From: Hyphomonas sp. UBA5111
GTDB lineage: Bacteria > Pseudomonadota > Alphaproteobacteria > Caulobacterales > Hyphomonadaceae
NCBI GenBank assembly: GCA_002414505.1
Contig: DHZF01000119.1
Location: 1-47,572, forward strand
Direction: 5' to 3'
DNA: 47,572 bases
The notes beneath the pieces were generated by a model, which saw nothing but the letters and a program-made list of their open reading frames with translations, made no database searches and had not been told where the DNA came from. Shown here in pieces: positions 16,107-24,320 of this stretch. Position 1 is the first letter of the stretch. The number at the start of each line of letters is the position of its first letter. The position numbers were made by a program, and so were the translations under genes.

Positions 16107-17891
16107 ATGTCGACTGCCGAGCCCGAGGAACCGCAGGACACGCCGGTCACTTTGGCCGAGCGCGAGGCGATGTTCCGTAACACGTTTGAACATGCCAGCG
16201 TCGGCATTGCCCATGTCGGACCGCAAGGCCAGTGGCTGAACGTCAATCGCCGTGTGTGTGAGATTGTCGGGTATCCGCGCGAAGAATTGCTCAAGATCAG
16301 CTTTCAGGACATCACTCATCCCGATGATCTGAATCTGGATGTCGGGCTCCTGAATGAAGTCCTTGAAGGCAAGCGGGATACCTACCGGATCGAGAAGCGT
16401 TACTATCACAAGTCCGGACGCATCGTCTGGGTCACGCTGTCGGTCAGCTGTGTCCGGGGGGCGGGCGGCGAAGTCGACTATTTCATCTCCATCATTCAGG
16501 ACATCACGGAAAAGAAGCGGATCAGCCGGGCCCTGGCTGACAGCGAGACCCGGTTCCGCGCGGTTCAGGAAACCAATCCTGACGGGTTCATGATCCTGCG
16601 CAGCTTGCGCGCCATGTCGGGTGAGATCGAGGATTTCATCTGGGAATTCGTGAATCCGGCGGCCGAACAGCTGACCGCGCGCACGGCAAAAGCGTTGGTC
16701 GGCAAACGCTTGTCGCAGGAAATGCCGGAAGCCTTCACGCGCGGCCTGTTCGACGTATTCTGCAAGACGGTCGAGACCGGGAAGCCCTGGCAGCGGGAAA
16801 TATACTATCCGCTAGACCGGGAGCCGCGATGGTTTCACTTCACGGTGGCCCGGGTCGGAGACGGATTTGCCGTCTCCTTTCAGGATGTCACGGCGCGCAA
16901 GCAGGCAGAACTTCAATTACAGGCGAACCAGCAACGTCTCCGCACCATTCTGGATGGGGTCATGTCGATGATCGGCCTGACCACGCCGTCTGGAACATTG
17001 CTCAAGATCAACGAGGCGTCCTTGCGGCTCACGGGTGCTGCGAGCGAGGATTTGATTGGTCAGCCGATCTGGGAGCACCCGGCCTGGTCCCACACACCTG
17101 CCATGCAGGACCGGTTGATTTCGGCGTTCAGCCAGGCAAAGGCGGGACGGCGCATGCGCTTTGATGCGGAAGTCCGGGATTCCCGGGGCCGATTGATCCC
17201 GGTGGATGTGCAATTGGCTCCGATTTTCGATGAAGCCGAACAGGTGACGGACATTGTCATGTCTGCGGTCGACATCTCCGAGCGCAAGCGCGCCGAAGCT
17301 CACCGCGAAATGCTGCTCGGTGAGCTGAACCACCGCGTGAAAAACTCGCTGGCGACGATCCAGGCGATTGCGGCGCACACCTTGCGGGAAGCCTCCACGC
17401 TGGAGAGTTTCCGCCAATCCTTTACCGGGCGCCTGCGCGCGATCGCGGCCAGCCACGACCTTCTCGTCTCGACGACAAGGGATTCTGCCGATATTTCCCG
17501 GCTCATCCGGGATCAGGTGATGGGCTATGCCCCGGCAGAGGAAGAACGGCTTGAAATGACCGGCCCGCCGCTCGTGCTCGGCCCGCAGGGATCCCACGCT
17601 TTTGGGCTGATCCTGCACGAATTGGCGACAAACGCATCGAAGTATGGCGCCTTTTCCAATGATTCCGGACGGCTCAGCATCAATTGGTGTGTTGAAGAGC
17701 ATGATGAGGAGCCGGAAGTGATCGTCGACTGGATCGAAAGTGGCGGTCCACCAGTCACACCGCCGACCCGGAAAGGCTTTGGCAGCGTGCTCATCGAACA
17801 GAGCCTGTCGCACTCTCTTGGGGGGAAAGCGAACTTAACCTTTGACCCGAAAGGATTAAAAGCTCAGTTTCGCTTTCCAGTAAGAAGGTAG
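16107..17891 (+). CDS. PAS-PAS-PAS HWE-family sensor histidine kinase
   Basis: This 594-residue soluble kinase has no membrane segment, so it senses a cytosolic signal. PAS/PAC units cover about residues 18-140 (ENTF-type start, FQDITHPDDL), 145-270 and 275-400 (DVQLAPIFDEAEQV, VDISERKRAEAH). The phosphoacceptor is His409 in GELNHRVKNSLATIQAIA, and the ATPase part has HELATNASKYGAFS, typical of the HWE/HisKA_2 group that is abundant in alphaproteobacteria. The Gly-rich lid appears as RKGFGSVLIEQSL. A lone receiver follows seven bases after the stop and is its likely partner. No light-sensing NCRFLQ-type LOV motif is visible. Confidence 0.92.
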   Translation: MSTAEPEEPQDTPVTLAEREAMFRNTFEHASVGIAHVGPQGQWLNVNRRVCEIVGYPREELLKISFQDITHPDDLNLDVGLLNEVLEGKRDTYRIEKRYYHKSGRIVWVTLSVSCVRGAGGEVDYFISIIQDITEKKRISRALADSETRFRAVQETNPDGFMILRSLRAMSGEIEDFIWEFVNPAAEQLTARTAKALVGKRLSQEMPEAFTRGLFDVFCKTVETGKPWQREIYYPLDREPRWFHFTVARVGDGFAVSFQDVTARKQAELQLQANQQRLRTILDGVMSMIGLTTPSGTLLKINEASLRLTGAASEDLIGQPIWEHPAWSHTPAMQDRLISAFSQAKAGRRMRFDAEVRDSRGRLIPVDVQLAPIFDEAEQVTDIVMSAVDISERKRAEAHREMLLGELNHRVKNSLATIQAIAAHTLREASTLESFRQSFTGRLRAIAASHDLLVSTTRDSADISRLIRDQVMGYAPAEEERLEMTGPPLVLGPQGSHAFGLILHELATNASKYGAFSNDSGRLSINWCVEEHDEEPEVIVDWIESGGPPVTPPTRKGFGSVLIEQSLSHSLGGKANLTFDPKGLKAQFRFPVRR

Positions 17892-17898
17892 GGGGAGC

Positions 17899-18249
17899 AT
17901 GCCGAAAATACTGTTGGTGGAAGACGATTTCCTGATTGCATACGATGTGAAGGCGCAGCTTGAAGATGCCGGGCTGGAAGTGGTGGGTCCGGCGTCGAGC
18001 AATGAGGCCGCAGATGCCTTGATCCAGCCGGGGGCTGTCCATGCGGCGGTGCTCGACATGGACCTCGGCGGGGTCACGTCATTTCCTACGGCGTCCCGCT
18101 TGAAGGATCTCGGCATCCCCTTCGTATTCGTGACGGGCAATGACCAGGCCGAACTGAAGGGCAGCCTGGCCGGGAGTGCGGTCCACACCAAGCCGGTACA
18201 TTTTCCGCGCCTGATAGATGCATTGAAAAGCCTGACCGAGTCCGAATAG
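17899..18249 (+). CDS. Single-domain response regulator (receiver only)
   Basis: This 116-residue protein is a bare receiver domain. The acidic pocket is VEDD at residues 7-10, the phosphoacceptor is Asp53 in VLDMDLGG, the switch Thr lies in FVTGND, and the Lys is in HTKPV. No output domain follows, so it must act by protein contact or as a phosphate sink, as is common for partners of HWE kinases. Seven bases separate it from the kinase, with GGGGGAG as ribosome site. It converges on pspF. Confidence 0.92.
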   Translation: MPKILLVEDDFLIAYDVKAQLEDAGLEVVGPASSNEAADALIQPGAVHAAVLDMDLGGVTSFPTASRLKDLGIPFVFVTGNDQAELKGSLAGSAVHTKPVHFPRLIDALKSLTESE

Positions 18250-18258
18250 TGCGATCGC

Positions 18259-19347
18259 CTACATGGCTCTCATCGGACCCTTGATGGGTGTGCCGGCCTC
18301 CGGGTCGGCGGCCTTGCCGGCATTGCGGCCGTAATCATGCTTTTTCAAAAGGCCCCGGAATTGGTGGTAGGACAGGCCAAGCAAATCTGCCGCCCGCCCC
18401 TGATGGCCCTGTGACAGGCTGAGCGCTTCATCAATCAATTGCATCTCGAAGGCGGCGACCTGCGCGCTGAAATCCGCGGCGATCTCGGGATTGTCGCGAA
18501 TGCGTACCGGATCGGCCCGAGGGGTGTCGGGATGTCCGGTCTTGCCAGACTCGGAGGGGCGCCAGGGAGAATCGAAGGGGTCGAGCGCCGAGGGATCGAA
18601 CAGGACCGGCTCGTCCGGGGCGATCAGCATGGCCCGATGCGCCAGACGTTGCGCAAAATTGCGAAGTTCGCGGACATTCCCCGGCCAGTCATGTGCTTCG
18701 ATGGCCGCAATGGTCGATGGCGCAAAGCCCGGGAAGTCCTGCGCCATCTCGATGGCCATGCGCCGGGCAAAATGATCGGCCAGCAGGCTGGCATCGCCGG
18801 GCCGCGCGCGGAGCGGGGGCAGGGTGATGACGTCAAAGGCCAGCCGGTCCAGAAGGTCGGCGCGAAACTCGCCCGCCTCAACCATGCCTGGCAGATCGGC
18901 GTTGGTGGCTGCCACGATGCGGACATCCGTTGCCAGAACCTTTGAGCCGCCCACGCGCTGGAACTCACCATATTCCACCACGCGCAGCAGCTTTTCCTGC
19001 ACCTGATCGCTCGCGGTGGCGATTTCATCGAGAAAGATCGTGCCCCCATCGGCCAGTTCAAACCGGCCCCGACGCATTTCAGTCGCGCCGGTGAACGCGC
19101 CGCGCTCATGCCCGAACAATTCGGAATCCAGCAAAGTCTCTGACAGCGCTGCACAATTAACCTTCACGAACGGTCCGTCCCAGCGCTTGGACAGGAAGTG
19201 AAGGCGCTCTCCGATCAGCTCCTTGCCGGTTCCGCGCTCCCCGATGACGAGGATGGGGCGATCCAGCGGGGCGACACGGGAGACATGCTCCTGCGCGCTG
19301 AGCCATGCGGGGGCTTGGCCCAGCAATTGTGTATTCTGATCAATCAT
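18259..19347 (-). CDS. pspF: Phage-shock operon activator PspF
   Basis: PspF is the sigma-54 activator of the psp operon and is held inactive by PspA until the inner membrane is stressed. The 362-residue protein has no N-terminal sensing domain, as expected for PspF. Walker A is GERGTGKE (36-43), the sigma-54 contact loop GAFTGA (83-88), Walker B TIFLDEIA (103-110), and the C-terminus ends in a Fis-type helix-turn-helix ([21 protein letters not shown]). It is divergent from the operon it should control, with a -24/-12 promoter between them. Confidence 0.96.
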   Translation of the reverse strand: MIDQNTQLLGQAPAWLSAQEHVSRVAPLDRPILVIGERGTGKELIGERLHFLSKRWDGPFVKVNCAALSETLLDSELFGHERGAFTGATEMRRGRFELADGGTIFLDEIATASDQVQEKLLRVVEYGEFQRVGGSKVLATDVRIVAATNADLPGMVEAGEFRADLLDRLAFDVITLPPLRARPGDASLLADHFARRMAIEMAQDFPGFAPSTIAAIEAHDWPGNVRELRNFAQRLAHRAMLIAPDEPVLFDPSALDPFDSPWRPSESGKTGHPDTPRADPVRIRDNPEIAADFSAQVAAFEMQLIDEALSLSQGHQGRAADLLGLSYHQFRGLLKKHDYGRNAGKAADPEAGTPIKGPMRAM

Positions 19348-19440
19348 TTAGTCAAAATAACCAAAAGCGGCGATTAAATCTACAACACATTTAGTGAAAA
19401 AGACTAAAAATTAAAAACGGCATCCAGTCAAAATTACAAA
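19348..19440. promoter_or_regulatory. Candidate PspF upstream activating sites
   Basis: This AT-rich stretch upstream of the sigma-54 promoter holds two near-identical direct repeats, AGTCAAAATAAC at 19350-19361 and AGTCAAAATTAC at 19426-19437, and between them an inverted repeat TTTAGT-N7-ACTAAA at 19390-19408. They share the core TTTAGT/AGTCA. By position (45-145 bases upstream of the promoter) they are candidate enhancer sites for PspF. Binding is inferred. Confidence 0.5.
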
Positions 19441-19481
19441 ATATCTATATAAAACAAAGTATTATAAAATTAATTTTGAAC

Positions 19482-19497
19482 TGGCACGGTCCTTGAA
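19482..19497 (+). promoter_or_regulatory. Sigma-54 (-24/-12) promoter of the psp operon
   Basis: TGGCACG, four bases, TTGAA matches the sigma-54 consensus TGGCACG-N4-TTGCW in all but one base. The GG pair and the -12 element are ten bases apart, the required spacing. The -12 dinucleotide is GA, not GC. Transcription would start near 19508, before the small ORF at 19559. Confidence 0.85.
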
Positions 19498-19558
19498 ATG
19501 ATAGAAGGGCTCAGAGCGACAGGGCGTTGCTCACATATCCAAGAAGGACAAACTGAAA

Positions 19559-19690
19559 ATGGAAGATCGCTACAACACTTCGGAAGCCCGCTCGGATGCT
19601 GGCCGTTTCGGTCGGTGGCTCGCGACGCGCCCGGCGGAAAGCTGGATGTTCTTCGTCGTCGGCATCTTCTTCGGCGGTTTGTTCTTCTAA
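19559..19690 (+). CDS. Small membrane protein, first gene of the psp operon
   Basis: This 43-residue ORF begins at the ATG at 19559 after an AAGAAGGA ribosome site and ends 30 bases before pspA. Its first 27 residues are polar (MEDRYNTSEARS, then GRFGRWLATRP) and the last 14 form a Gly/Phe-rich membrane segment (MFFVVGIFFGGLFF). It lies between the sigma-54 promoter and pspA, so it must be part of the phage-shock transcript. I do not recognise a named family. Confidence 0.75.
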   Translation: MEDRYNTSEARSDAGRFGRWLATRPAESWMFFVVGIFFGGLFF

Positions 19691-19720
19691 TCCTCCCCCC
19701 ACTCACGAAAGGACACCAAA

Positions 19721-20413
19721 ATGGGCTTGTTCTCCCGACTCGGTGACATCATCAATTCCAACATCAACGCGATGCTCGACAGCGCCGAAAATCCTGAAAA
19801 GATTGCCCGGCTCATCATCCAGGAAATGGAAGATACGCTGGTTGAGGTTCGCACCGCTGCGGCCCGCGCCATGGCAGACAAGAAGGAAATGGAACGCGAA
19901 GTCGTCCATTTCACCACGACCCGCGATGAGTGGGCCGCCAAGGCCGAACTCGCCATCGACAAGGGCCGTGAAGATCTTGCCCGGGGCGCACTGACCGCCA
20001 AGCAGAAGGCAGACGGCGAAATCGAACGTCGCAAGGTCGCGATGGACGCTGCCGAAGAAGCCTTCGAGAAGCGTCAGGACGATCTGGCAAAACTTCAGGC
20101 CAAGCTGGACGAGGCAAAGGCAAAGCATCGTGCGCTGATGATGCGCCGCGAGGCCGCCGAACAGCGTATCCGCATCCGCAGCCAGGTCTATGACGGCAAG
20201 GTCGATGATGCGCTGGCCCGCTACAATAATATCGAGCGAAAGGTCGACGAAATGGAAGCCTACGCAGATACAATCAAGGGACGCGAGCCGACCCTCGAAG
20301 CCGAATTCGCCGCGCTGGAGCGTGACGAGAGCGTCGAGAAAGAACTCGAAGCCCTGAAAGCGAAGCGCGCCAAGTCATCGGCGAAGTCTTCCAGCAAGAA
20401 ATCGGAGGACTAA
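19721..20413 (+). CDS. pspA: Phage-shock protein A
   Basis: PspA is a peripheral inner-membrane protein of the IM30/ESCRT-III family that stabilises damaged membranes and inhibits PspF. The 230-residue product starts with the membrane-binding amphipathic helix (MGLFSRLGDIINSNINAML) and continues with NPEKIARLIIQEMED and a long coiled coil to about residue 210. A Lys/Ser-rich tail ends it. AAAGGAC lies before the ATG. It is the second gene of the sigma-54-driven psp operon. Confidence 0.96.
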   Translation: MGLFSRLGDIINSNINAMLDSAENPEKIARLIIQEMEDTLVEVRTAAARAMADKKEMEREVVHFTTTRDEWAAKAELAIDKGREDLARGALTAKQKADGEIERRKVAMDAAEEAFEKRQDDLAKLQAKLDEAKAKHRALMMRREAAEQRIRIRSQVYDGKVDDALARYNNIERKVDEMEAYADTIKGREPTLEAEFAALERDESVEKELEALKAKRAKSSAKSSSKKSED

Positions 20414-20416
20414 TTG

Positions 20417-20527
20417 ATGCTCTTTTCACTCGCTTGCCTTGCCGGCTTCATGACGCTGGTCTGCGCTCCGGGCCTCATCGCCCAGGCGCGCGCCAATCGC
20501 GCCAACTCCGCTGACGAGGCCGCCTGA
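20417..20527 (+). CDS. Micro-ORF between pspA and pspB
   Basis: This 36-residue ORF starts three bases after the pspA stop with GGAGG upstream, and its TGA overlaps the pspB ATG (TGATG), so its translation is tied to both neighbours. Residues 1-23 are hydrophobic (LFSLACLAGFMTLVCAPGLIA) and could form a membrane helix; the rest is Ala/Arg/Asn-rich. The packing argues that it is a real gene. I do not recognise the family. Confidence 0.65.
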   Translation: MLFSLACLAGFMTLVCAPGLIAQARANRANSADEAA

Positions 20528-20781
20528 TGGATGAGTTTATTCCAATCATAGCGATCGTTTCGCTGTTCATCGTCCTCCCGGGCATGATCTTCCACTACAT
20601 TACCCTGTGGCGGAAGCAGAAGACCCTGATGCCGGATGATGAGCGCATGATGGAGGATCTCTGGCGCTCGGCCAAGGCGATGGAGCGCCGGATCGAGACC
20701 TTGGAATCCCTCCTTGAGCAGAGCGAAGCAGACAGCCCTCGCAAGCCGCCTCGCGCTTCCCGCCCCACTTTTGACGACTAA
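20527..20781 (+). CDS. pspB: Phage-shock protein B
   Basis: PspB is a small inner-membrane protein that, with PspC, senses envelope stress and releases PspF from PspA. The 84-residue product has one N-terminal membrane helix (about residues 5-27) followed by LWRKQKTL and a cytosolic helical tail with the family pattern MEDLWRSAKAMERRIETLESLL. Length and layout match PspB. It is coupled to the micro-ORF upstream and 12 bases before pspC. Confidence 0.93.
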   Translation: MDEFIPIIAIVSLFIVLPGMIFHYITLWRKQKTLMPDDERMMEDLWRSAKAMERRIETLESLLEQSEADSPRKPPRASRPTFDD

Positions 20782-20793
20782 GGACCCAGACAT

Positions 20794-21240
20794 ATGTCCC
20801 GCCAATCCCGTGCCTACCGTGATCCCGCCCCAGAAGGCGACCAGTACGGCTCCCCCAATCCGAAGCGCTATTACCGCTCGCGCCATGACAAGGTCATTGC
20901 CGGCGTCTGTGGCGGCCTCGCCGAGCGCTTTGGCTGGGAACCGATCCTGGTTCGCCTGCTGGCCGTGCTCGCCTTTTTCTTCGTTGCCGGGCCGATCGCC
21001 GTGATCGCCTACATCGTGGTCTGGATGATTACGCCCCGTACGCCCCTGGGCGGTCGTCTCATCTCTCCGGAAGAAGATGTCTTCTGGCGTAATGTGAATG
21101 ACCGCCCGCGCGCCACCTTCGGAAATTTGAAATACACATTCATGGATCTCGACGAACGCCTCAGGGATATCGAACGCAAGGTCACGTCTGACGAGTGGCG
21201 CCTGCGCAAGGAATTCCGCGACCTGGAGCGCGGCAACTAG
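20794..21240 (+). CDS. pspC: Phage-shock protein C
   Basis: PspC is the inner-membrane partner of PspB. Residues about 30-90 form the PspC domain: KRYYRSRHDKVIAGVCGGLAERFGW in two short blocks around the conserved VIAGVCGG, then a membrane segment (VRLLAVLAFFFVAGPIAVIAYIVVW). The C-terminal half (about 95-148) is a charged helical region with a leucine-zipper-like DLDERLRDIERKV. GGACC precedes the ATG. It is the fifth ORF of the operon. Confidence 0.94.
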   Translation: MSRQSRAYRDPAPEGDQYGSPNPKRYYRSRHDKVIAGVCGGLAERFGWEPILVRLLAVLAFFFVAGPIAVIAYIVVWMITPRTPLGGRLISPEEDVFWRNVNDRPRATFGNLKYTFMDLDERLRDIERKVTSDEWRLRKEFRDLERGN

Positions 21241-21285
21241 ACCGCGCCCATTCACCCTAACTATCCGACAAGAAGGACCGGAAAA

Positions 21286-21495
21286 ATGCGTAAGGGGACG
21301 CTACTGACAAATAACTGGCTGCTGGGAGGAGTCTCTGTCCTCATCCTGATGATGATACTCTTCATCTCCAGCCTCCACGGACAAACCGTTCTGGAGTTCG
21401 GCGGACTTCAGATGAATTTTGCTCCGCACGAGGATGGGGGCGTTCGCCTCAGCATCGCCCGCTCGCTGGGCCAGTCAGATATCGCCGCGCTTTAA
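21286..21495 (+). CDS. Small membrane protein at the end of the psp operon
   Basis: This 69-residue product has one membrane helix at about residues 9-31 ([20 protein letters not shown]) followed by a short, probably periplasmic domain ([23 protein letters not shown]). AGAAGGA lies before the ATG, and it follows pspC by 45 bases on the same strand. I infer that it is transcribed with psp. Its last 21 bases overlap the convergent mnmC end. No family is recognised. Confidence 0.65.
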   Translation: MRKGTLLTNNWLLGGVSVLILMMILFISSLHGQTVLEFGGLQMNFAPHEDGGVRLSIARSLGQSDIAAL

Positions 21496-23325
21496 GCCGC
21501 GCAGGATCAGGCGCAGGGGGCTGACCGCCTCCAGCGCCGGCACCTCGGCGGGGGAGGGCCCGCCCAGGCATTGCGCCGCCAACAGCCGCCCGGCCCACGG
21601 GCCCCAGGTAAAGCCGCGCGCACCAAATCCATTCACCATGAATATGCCCGCCAGCACTGGGGCGTCCGCATCGGCAGGGCGCCCTTTTCGCAATCCGGCA
21701 AAAGTTTCCAGGGCTGCATCATGATCCGGTACGGCGCCGATCAAGGGTAGCCGGTCAGCCGTCGTGGCCCGGATGGCAGCCCGGGAGGATACCGGAAATG
21801 CGGTCGCATCCCGTCGCCACCAGGGCGACAGTTCGCGCAATGCCTCGGCATTGGTTTCGCGGGCCGCATCGGACGTCTGAGGCGGCACGCCGTCTGCGAT
21901 CTTTTCAAATGTCGCGCCCCACAAACGCTGGTCCCCCAGCGCGAGGGCGTAATGCCCGCTGGCCATCGCGTCGGCCTCGACGGGCGCCGCGCCTGTAACA
22001 CTGTCCACCTGGCCGAGCCGTCCTTCGAGGTTGATCCAGTCCAGCTGCCGGTTCGTCTCCATCGCCGTGGCGAGCACGATGGCGTCGAACGCCTCACCGT
22101 TCACCATCCGGGCCTCCAGCGATACGTCTACGGGCCCGATCTGGGCCGGTACACTTTCCAGCAAGTCCGCAATTATGCGCGCGGGCTCAAGGATCAGGGC
22201 TCGCTTGTGCAGCAGGCCGCCGCCGGAGATCGCTTCAAGGTCTTCGAGGGGCAAAGGCGGGTCGGCGAGCAGTTTGGCGAACCGGGTTCGCTCGGCCTCG
22301 TCCCTGGGCATTTGTCGCACGCTGGTTTCGTGTGCCCCAATCATTCCCGCATAGGTGCGGCGGGCGGCGAGATAGGCGTCGATCAGCAGGCGGGCCTGAG
22401 CCGTATCGCCCGCATCAAGGCGCGGCATCAAAAGCGCCAGCGGATTGCCACTTGCGCCACTTGCCGGACCGACCGGATCGAAGACGGTGACCGCCGCGCC
22501 GCGCTCTGTCAGGGCGTGTGCGGCGCTCGCCCCCGCAACTCCGGCGCCAAGCACCGCAATCTTTCGCGCCGGTGCTGGCAAGGCGCGCAAGCCATAGATG
22601 TCGGGCTTGGGGGCAGGAGGCTGGGTGAGCCTCGCTTCGAGCCTCTGGCGTTTGCGGCCATGACCGGGCGCCCTGGCGACGTCGAAGCCGGCCTCCGCCA
22701 GCCCCCGCCGCACGGCACCTGCCACCGTGAACGTCCCAATGGTCGCGCCGGGACGGGAACGTTCCGCGATCAGGCCATAAAGATCAGCCGCCCACATCTC
22801 TTCATTCTTCGCCGGGCTGAACCCGTCGAGGAACCACGCATCTGCCATGAAGCGGCTGGCGGGCAGGGTGTCGTGAATGTCGCCGAGATGAAGCGTCAGG
22901 GTGACGCCAAGATCCGGCCAGACAAGGTGATGCACGCTGCGTACCGGCTCCGGCCAGTCCGCCAGCAATCGGCCAGCCAGCGCCGACAATTCCGGCCAGG
23001 CGGCCAGCGCCTGCGTCGCATCGGCCGACGTCAGGGGGAATCCTTCAAAGCTGACAAAGTGCAACCACGCCTCCGGGGCAGGGCGGCGCGCTTGCCACAG
23101 CTCGCACAGGGCGAGGAAATTCAGCCCGGTTCCAAACCCGGTCTCGGCCACGGTGAACTGGTCCCGGCCGTTCCAGGCCTCCGGCAGGCCGCAACCCTGC
23201 AGGAATACGGCGCGGGTTTCGGCCAGGCCATCTCCCGCCGTGAAGTAGACATCCCCCGCCTCGCGCGCGACGGGTGTGCCATCTTCCTTCCAGTCGATTG
23301 TCGGATGCGTCAGCAGGCGGGCCAT
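21475..23325 (-). CDS. mnmC: Bifunctional tRNA mnm5s2U biosynthesis protein
   Basis: MnmC carries out the last two steps in making mnm5s2U at the wobble position of tRNAs. Residues 1 to about 240 are the SAM methyltransferase (motif [30 protein letters not shown]). The rest is the FAD oxidase that removes the carboxymethyl group, starting with the dinucleotide motif [16 protein letters not shown] and ending with [15 protein letters not shown]. Both halves look complete (616 residues). I use the ATG at 23325 because the conserved part starts right after it; its ribosome site is weak and a start up to 19 codons earlier is possible. Confidence 0.93.
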   Translation of the reverse strand: MARLLTHPTIDWKEDGTPVAREAGDVYFTAGDGLAETRAVFLQGCGLPEAWNGRDQFTVAETGFGTGLNFLALCELWQARRPAPEAWLHFVSFEGFPLTSADATQALAAWPELSALAGRLLADWPEPVRSVHHLVWPDLGVTLTLHLGDIHDTLPASRFMADAWFLDGFSPAKNEEMWAADLYGLIAERSRPGATIGTFTVAGAVRRGLAEAGFDVARAPGHGRKRQRLEARLTQPPAPKPDIYGLRALPAPARKIAVLGAGVAGASAAHALTERGAAVTVFDPVGPASGASGNPLALLMPRLDAGDTAQARLLIDAYLAARRTYAGMIGAHETSVRQMPRDEAERTRFAKLLADPPLPLEDLEAISGGGLLHKRALILEPARIIADLLESVPAQIGPVDVSLEARMVNGEAFDAIVLATAMETNRQLDWINLEGRLGQVDSVTGAAPVEADAMASGHYALALGDQRLWGATFEKIADGVPPQTSDAARETNAEALRELSPWWRRDATAFPVSSRAAIRATTADRLPLIGAVPDHDAALETFAGLRKGRPADADAPVLAGIFMVNGFGARGFTWGPWAGRLLAAQCLGGPSPAEVPALEAVSPLRLILRGLKRGDI

Positions 23326-23400
23326 GCGCGATGGGGTAGCCGCGTGATGGGCCTTTGAACAGTCCCCCTGCGCCGCGCACATTCTGACGAGGATTTAATC

Positions 23401-23425
23401 GGATCGCTCCTGCAAGATGCGCGTT
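23401..23425 (+). promoter_or_regulatory. Possible EcfG-type general-stress promoter
   Basis: GGATC, 16 bases, CGTT differs at one base from the alphaproteobacterial EcfG consensus GGAAC-N16/17-CGTT. It lies about 50 bases before the CsbD start, a sensible distance, and CsbD proteins are typical general-stress products. The assignment is tentative. Confidence 0.4.
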
Positions 23426-23478
23426 GATTGAGTGACCGCAATCATGCGGCCGATACAAACAGAGTGAAGGAGACCTCA

Positions 23479-23649
23479 ATGGACAAGGAACATGTAAAAG
23501 GCGGCGCCAAGAAAGCTGAAGGCGAAGTCAAGGACACCGTCGGCAAGATGACGGACAACAAGAAGATGCAGGCCGAAGGCAAAATGGACAAGGCCGAAGG
23601 CGAAGCCCGCAAGACAGCGGGTGACGTGAAGGACGCCGTCAAGAAGTAA
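23479..23649 (+). CDS. CsbD-like stress protein
   Basis: This is a very small (56 residues), Lys/Glu/Ala-rich hydrophilic protein of the CsbD family. It has the repeated pattern KGGAKKAEGEVKDTVGK then AEGKMDKAEGEARKTAGDVKD. Such proteins accumulate under general stress in many bacteria; their molecular role is unknown. GAAGGAGA lies before the ATG at 23479. It is monocistronic, ended by a terminator hairpin, with a possible EcfG promoter upstream. Confidence 0.9.
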   Translation: MDKEHVKGGAKKAEGEVKDTVGKMTDNKKMQAEGKMDKAEGEARKTAGDVKDAVKK

Positions 23650-23669
23650 GGCCCCATCACACTACTGTG

Positions 23670-23696
23670 AAAGCCGCTCCATCAGGGGCGGCTTTT
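23670..23696 (+). terminator. Rho-independent terminator after the CsbD gene
   Basis: An 11-bp stem with one G-T pair (AAAGCCGCTCC with GGGGCGGCTTT) and an ATCA loop lies 20 bases after the CsbD stop and ends in four T residues. It also separates this gene from the mini-GNAT operon. Confidence 0.8.
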
Positions 23697-23754
23697 CCTT
23701 GCGCGCCGTAGCCTCGCGCGCCACATAGGACTTCTCAGCAGAAGGCAGATGCTC

Positions 23755-24042
23755 ATGAGCGAGATTGAGATCAAGCGCGAAGACGGAGAAACCGGTGGGC
23801 GCTATGTTACGCGGGTCAAGGGTCATGAGGCCGAGATGACCTATTCGAAGGCCGGCACGCAGCGGATCATTATTGATCATACCGGTGTGCCCAAGGAACT
23901 TGGCGGCCTCGGGGTCGGCGTGGCCCTGGTGAAGCGCGCGGTCGAGGATGCCCGCCGGGATGGCATCAAGATCATTCCGCTCTGTCCTTTCGCAAAGGCC
24001 CAGATCGAGAAACACCCCGAATGGCAGGATGTCCTCGCATGA
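23755..24042 (+). CDS. Mini GNAT (YjdJ-type) acetyltransferase-like protein, copy 1
   Basis: This 95-residue protein matches the small Gcn5-related group (YjdJ type). It has the central acetyl-CoA loop ELGGLGVGVALVKRAVEDAR and the end pattern IIPLCPFAKAQIEKHPEWQDVL. I choose the second ATG (23755), since GAAGGC lies 8 bases before it and too close to the ATG at 23749. These domains lack the N-terminal part of full GNATs; their substrates are unknown. The stop overlaps the start of a paralogous gene (ATGA). Confidence 0.87.
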   Translation: MSEIEIKREDGETGGRYVTRVKGHEAEMTYSKAGTQRIIIDHTGVPKELGGLGVGVALVKRAVEDARRDGIKIIPLCPFAKAQIEKHPEWQDVLA

Positions 24043-24320
24043 CCACGACCAGGATTACCCATGACGAAAACCATATGCGCTACAGCCATTTCGAGAATGG
24101 GCTGGAAGCGTACCTGACCTATGAGCGCCCGCGCACCGGCCATCGCCACATCACCCATACGATTGTCCCGGGAGAACTCGGTGGCCGCGGCCTCGGGAAA
24201 AAACTGGTGAAGACGGTGATGGAAGATATCATGGCCGCAGGCGAGACGGTGTCGTCTTCCTGCTGGTTCGCCACCGCCCTGATCGAAAAGTCGCCCGAAT
24301 GGGCCGCCTTGAGGGGATGA
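24039..24320 (+). CDS. Mini GNAT (YjdJ-type) acetyltransferase-like protein, copy 2
   Basis: This 93-residue product is a paralogue of the preceding gene. It shares the same loop (ELGGRGLGKKLVKTVMEDI) and ending (CWFATALIEKSPEWAAL), but the rest has diverged, so the duplication is old. The Cys of the CPF block in copy 1 appears here as SCWF. Start and stop both overlap neighbours by four bases (ATGA), giving a coupled three-gene unit with the YcgN-like protein downstream. Confidence 0.87.
   Translation: MTTTRITHDENHMRYSHFENGLEAYLTYERPRTGHRHITHTIVPGELGGRGLGKKLVKTVMEDIMAAGETVSSSCWFATALIEKSPEWAALRG

Noticed and set aside
21952..23358. Open frame of 468 codons on the plus strand
   Set aside because: It is antisense to mnmC, whose both domains are intact; the product has no recognisable motif and is a by-product of high GC.
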